Positions 60,952 to 64,000 of a stretch of DNA of 64,000 bases are shown in pieces. The position numbers and the translations under genes are program-made. The stretch comes from JAOSJT01 sp035362335. Its GTDB lineage: Bacteria; Bacteroidota; Ignavibacteria; SZUA-365. The stretch is taken from positions 1 to 64,000 of the forward strand of contig DAOSDL010000004.1 of NCBI GenBank assembly GCA_035362335.1. Direction: 5' to 3'. Numbering within the stretch: position 1 is the stretch's first letter; each line of letters starts with the position of its first letter. Below the pieces are notes generated by a model. It ran no database searches, was not told where the DNA came from, and saw only the letters and a list, made by a program, of their open reading frames with translations.

Positions 60952-61883
60952 ATCGTCGATCCCTCCTCCTGCTCATCGTTCTTTTCCTTTCCGGCACCGC
61001 CTGTGGCGGCGACCGCGGCGACAATGCCGCGCAAGGCGACACTCCAACCGCCGAGACTCGCGACAAGAACACGGCACTGCTCCCTCCCGACGACAGTGTG
61101 GCAACGCCGGCGGCGGGCCGGGTTGCGATAAAGGACTCCGTGCTCCGCAACGAATTGCTCGCCCGGCTCGACCGCATCGAGCGCGACCGCCGCGCCGCGC
61201 AAAAAGCGGATGCGGTGGAAACCATGGTTGTGGATCTCGACGCGCTGTTCGAAGTGCTGACCGTTACCGCGCGCGCGCTGGATACGCAGAAGGACTTTCG
61301 CGATCAAATCGACAGTGAGGTCAAGCGTTTCCACGGCAGTGTCGGCTCGGCCTCGTCCACTCCCGTGCGCTTGATGAACGCGATGAGCGGCGTGTACGCC
61401 ATGTATGCGTTGCTGGCGAAAATGCGTTTCGTGGGACGCGGCGCCATGCAGGATCAGATTCAATCCATTCACGATGCCACGGTGAAGGTGCTCAAGCCCG
61501 ACAGCAAACCCGTGCATACGGCAGCGGTGATAGCCACGAGCGCCTACCGGCTTTCGCGCATGATCATTCAGGACATCGACAGCAAGGGTTTGTACAGCAA
61601 GGCCTTCGACAGCATCGAAGAGCGCTATGCGCAGGGCAACAATGTGGCCAAGCAGGACGAGGATCGCTACATCAACGGGGTGTTCCGCACCTTCGAGGTT
61701 TCACAGCTGTGGGCGCTGACCATCAATCCCGCCAAACGCAGCACCATCAAGGACATCAGCTCGGGCATTACTTCGGCGAGCGAGGAGGCGGAGAACGTGG
61801 GCGAGCAGATGATGGTGGCCACGGAGTATCTCTACAAGATTTCGCATTTCATCGCCGGCGAAACCGTCACGCTCACGCTGTAA
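60948..61883 (+). CDS. Lipoprotein with helical body, unknown function
   Basis: A 311-residue lipoprotein (lipobox SGTAC, Cys19), a Ser/Thr/Asp-rich linker to about 60, then long amphipathic helices (LLARLDRIERDRRAAQKADAV, AVIATSAYRLSRMIIQDIDSKGLY, SGITSASEEAENVGEQMMVATEYLY). No family was recognised. Its start overlaps the previous stop. The next gene follows after 12 bases. Co-transcription with the flanking lipoprotein, GNAT-like and outer-membrane genes suggests an envelope-related role. Confidence 0.72.
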   Translation: MNRRSLLLLIVLFLSGTACGGDRGDNAAQGDTPTAETRDKNTALLPPDDSVATPAAGRVAIKDSVLRNELLARLDRIERDRRAAQKADAVETMVVDLDALFEVLTVTARALDTQKDFRDQIDSEVKRFHGSVGSASSTPVRLMNAMSGVYAMYALLAKMRFVGRGAMQDQIQSIHDATVKVLKPDSKPVHTAAVIATSAYRLSRMIIQDIDSKGLYSKAFDSIEERYAQGNNVAKQDEDRYINGVFRTFEVSQLWALTINPAKRSTIKDISSGITSASEEAENVGEQMMVATEYLYKISHFIAGETVTLTL

Positions 61884-61895
61884 CGGAAACACACC

Positions 61896-62879
61896 ATGGC
61901 GGGGATGACGGTCACGATGGAAACGCTGCACGACGCGCGCGACGCGTGGGAGGAGCTGCATGCCCTCAGCGCGGCACCGCTGTTCGCATCGGCGTCGTGG
62001 CTGGAAGTGTTGGCCGAAGTGTTCGAGCGCGATGCGCGCGTGGCCATGCTGTCCGTGGACGGAGCGCCGCGCTGCGGCATTCCCCTGCTCTCCCGTCGTC
62101 GCGGGAATCTGCGTCTCGTCACCGCCCTGCCCATCACGCTATACGCCGGTCGCTGCGCGCGTGGCGTCTGCACCGACGAACAGCTCGGCGCCCTGCTCGA
62201 TCGCATCGAAGACGACTACCATTTGCTCACACTGTCGGACAGCTTTAGCGAAAACGAATTGCGCGTCTTCACCTCCCGCGGCTGGGATGTGCGCGAGCAA
62301 CGCACCTTGCGTGTGGATTTGCGCGATGCCGACGCGCTGTGGAAAGGATACAGCCAATCCCTGCGGAGAAAACTGCGCAAAGCCGCCGCCGCGCAGTTGA
62401 CGCTGCACAGCGATCCCTCCACCGACAGCATTCTCGCGCTGTTCGAACACAGCTATCGCCGGCACGATCTCACTCCACCATTCTCCATGGAGAACATGCG
62501 CGCTTGGCTTGAGCTGCTGCGCGCCCGCGGCATGGTGGAATGCCATGCGGCCGTGCGTCCCGACGGCACAACAGCGGCGGTGCGCGTGATCATGCGCGAT
62601 GGTGGCATGCTATACGACTGGCTTGCCGGCGCCGACCCTGCATTGTGTCCCTTCGCTTCGCATTGGCTGGTTCACACGCTGCTCACGCGCGGTGCCGCCC
62701 AGGGCTGCGCGACTTTCGATTTCATGGGGGCGAACACGGCGGGCGTGAGCGATTTCAAACGAAGTTTCGGCAGCGTGGAGCATGTGTATCACAACCTCAC
62801 CTGGTACCGCAGTGTGCTGATGAAATATCTGCTGCGCGTACACGAACACCGTGGCAGAAGCAAGCGGGTGCTGTCATGA
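61896..62879 (+). CDS. GNAT/FemAB-like acyltransferase (BioF2/CelD type)
   Basis: A 327-residue protein with the double-GNAT layout of the CelD/FemAB-like group: APLFASASWLEVLAEVF at the N-terminus, YSQSLRRKLRKAAAA (the R-K-L-R-K acyl-donor helix) near 155-170, and the C-terminal LLYDWLAGADP...FASHWLVH...FDFMGAN...VSDFKRSFGS segment typical of the family. These enzymes modify cell-envelope polysaccharide or peptidoglycan precursors with acyl or aminoacyl groups. Donor and acceptor are unknown. It overlaps the following gene by four bases (ATGA). Confidence 0.83.
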   Translation: MAGMTVTMETLHDARDAWEELHALSAAPLFASASWLEVLAEVFERDARVAMLSVDGAPRCGIPLLSRRRGNLRLVTALPITLYAGRCARGVCTDEQLGALLDRIEDDYHLLTLSDSFSENELRVFTSRGWDVREQRTLRVDLRDADALWKGYSQSLRRKLRKAAAAQLTLHSDPSTDSILALFEHSYRRHDLTPPFSMENMRAWLELLRARGMVECHAAVRPDGTTAAVRVIMRDGGMLYDWLAGADPALCPFASHWLVHTLLTRGAAQGCATFDFMGANTAGVSDFKRSFGSVEHVYHNLTWYRSVLMKYLLRVHEHRGRSKRVLS

Positions 62880-64000
62880 CGCGCGCGCTGTTGCTTCTGA
62901 TGTTGTTGCCCGCGCTGCTTCGCGCGCAGGTGGACACTGCCACGGAGTCCGCAGACACCACGGGAGTGGTCCCGGACAGTGTGCGGGGTATGACGCCCGC
63001 GGCGACCGAGGTAGCGGATTCGAGTCGCAGCGCGGCGGGTAATCCGGCGTGGAGGGATTTCCCGAAGGATTCCATCGCCACTATGGAGTATCACAGCATC
63101 GCGGATATCGTGGCACGGCATCCGGGGTTGCAGGAGTATGGACTCGGCAATCTGGGTCAGCCGGGCTGGTTGGGAGGTCTCGGAATGACACCTTTCGATG
63201 CGGTGTACGCGGTGAACGGAAACGCGCTGCGCAATCCGCTCAATGCCCAGTCCGATGCTCTGCTCGTTGCGACGGAGGACATGGAATTGATACGGGTGTA
63301 TCCGCAGTACGAGTCGTTCTGGGCCGGAGCCAACGGTTCGCTGCTTGCGGTGGATCTCCGTGAAAAGGAGTGGGACGCGCCACGCCCCGTCAGCCGACTG
63401 CGCCATACCGAGGCCGCGAACGATTACCTGTACACCGACGCGCTGTTTACGCTGAACCCAGGCGATTCGGACAATCTCCTCCTCTCCGGGACGCGTGCCG
63501 CCATCGGCGTGATCAGTTCGAACGATGCGGCGCGTTTCGCCAACAATCGCCACGAACGCTGGCATCTGCGCCTGCGCTATCGGCGCGCGTGGGACGAGGT
63601 TTTTTCCACGCGACTTGCCCTCGCCTATTTCGACCAGATCACGCTGCTCAACGGTGGAGTGCTGGGCGATATCGACGGCAATGGAATGATCACCTATCCC
63701 GTGGATGGCGCTTCGGCATTCAGCGAGGAGGCCTTCGACCCAAAAACAGCGACGCTGATCAATCCCACCATGTTCACGCAGCAGCAGCGCTACACTGCCG
63801 AGCTTGCTGGCACCGCCCTGTGGAGCGCCGACAGCAGTCATCGCAGCACGCTCCGCGGATACTGGCTCTCGGATGTGCGTCGCTTCCGCGACAATGTGAA
63901 GGAACTGATACAAGACACGCTCGACGAACCGCCGATCAACATCACCGACACCTGGTCGCAGTTGGGCGTCGCGCTGGAGCATGTGGACGATCTGCCCTGG
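62876..64000 (+). CDS. Outer-membrane plug/barrel protein (partial, runs off the window)
   Basis: An open frame from the ATG at 62876 continues to the window end without a stop (about 375 codons visible). Signal peptide MTRALLLLMLLPALLRAQ is followed by a plug-like region (IADIVARHPGLQEYGLGNLGQPGWLGG, then AVYAVNGNALRNPLNAQSD, reminiscent of TonB-receptor plugs) and aromatic alternating strands (LRLRYRRAW, LALAYFDQ). I read it as a TonB-receptor-like or porin-like barrel. Its start overlaps the GNAT-like stop, so the four genes from 59938 form one operon. The C-terminus and any sorting or barrel end are outside the window. Confidence 0.75.
   Translation, partial: MTRALLLLMLLPALLRAQVDTATESADTTGVVPDSVRGMTPAATEVADSSRSAAGNPAWRDFPKDSIATMEYHSIADIVARHPGLQEYGLGNLGQPGWLGGLGMTPFDAVYAVNGNALRNPLNAQSDALLVATEDMELIRVYPQYESFWAGANGSLLAVDLREKEWDAPRPVSRLRHTEAANDYLYTDALFTLNPGDSDNLLLSGTRAAIGVISSNDAARFANNRHERWHLRLRYRRAWDEVFSTRLALAYFDQITLLNGGVLGDIDGNGMITYPVDGASAFSEEAFDPKTATLINPTMFTQQQRYTAELAGTALWSADSSHRSTLRGYWLSDVRRFRDNVKELIQDTLDEPPINITDTWSQLGVALEHVDDLPW

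Noticed and set aside
1..64000. tRNA or rRNA genes
   Set aside because: I looked for TPsiC-arm-like and rRNA-conserved stretches in the intergenic regions and saw none; without a covariance search this is not a proof of absence.

Overview
The window is a GC-rich bacterial chromosome segment, most likely from the Bacteroidetes/Chlorobi (FCB) side of the tree, near Ignavibacteria or Kapabacteria. The evidence is indirect: several large secreted proteins end in an NPFNP-type sorting domain as used by the type IX secretion system (T9SS), two PorV-like (UPF0164) proteins are present, lipoproteins are numerous, and three genes share a TTG-N20-TAnnTTG promoter unlike the E. coli type. There is no rRNA or other decisive marker, so the phylum is an inference.

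Layout. 1-6.8 kb is an accessory region. After a polysaccharide deacetylase gene come two ~1 kb mosaic repeat blocks (1286-2251 and 4803-5772). They bracket an AT-rich seven-bladed propeller lipoprotein gene with a cassette-like palindrome behind it, and a decayed IS4-type transposase. An AT-rich Mrr-like restriction endonuclease follows. 7.1-12.7 kb is a complete group 3d bidirectional NAD-linked [NiFe] hydrogenase operon (hoxF-hoxU-hoxY-hoxH-maturation protease-stand-alone receiver) with a strong terminator. 13-19 kb holds a lipoprotein with six cysteine-patterned tandem repeats, then a sigma54-type response regulator and its CHASE-domain histidine kinase.

19-34 kb holds a secreted seven-repeat protein, an msrA/PiT/DUF47 phosphate-transport cluster, a Crp/Fnr regulator followed by a perfect TGTGA-N6-TCACA box and unexplained RNA-like structure, an outer-membrane protein, a metal-type TonB receptor with a Cys-rich partner, and a 1203-residue T9SS cargo with a degenerate metalloprotease motif. 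34-42.5 kb holds a proline-rich TonB-like protein, upp, a CDF metal transporter with three tandem C-terminal domains, and an operon of lipoprotein, T9SS-type propeller, two PorV-like proteins and a glycosyltransferase.

42.5-48.5 kb is an eight-gene housekeeping operon (psd, pssA, purS, purQ, tatA, gatA, a HAD phosphatase and an M50 protease). 48.5-64 kb mixes lipoproteins, a DHOD-like enzyme, an SBBP-repeat T9SS cargo, an M64 peptidase, an orphan YefM-type antitoxin with a TGTACA operator, an M49-like lipoprotein, and a four-gene overlapping cluster (two lipoproteins, a GNAT-like protein, an outer-membrane plug/barrel protein) that runs off the window.

The main themes are cell-envelope and secretion functions, hydrogen/NADH redox metabolism, metal and phosphate transport, and a small mobile/defence island. 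The observations I consider least explained are the permuted repeat mosaic, the cassette-like propeller gene, the six-fold CC/C/C repeat lipoprotein, the Crp-box region at 25.78-26.03 kb and the TTG-N20-TAnnTTG promoter set.
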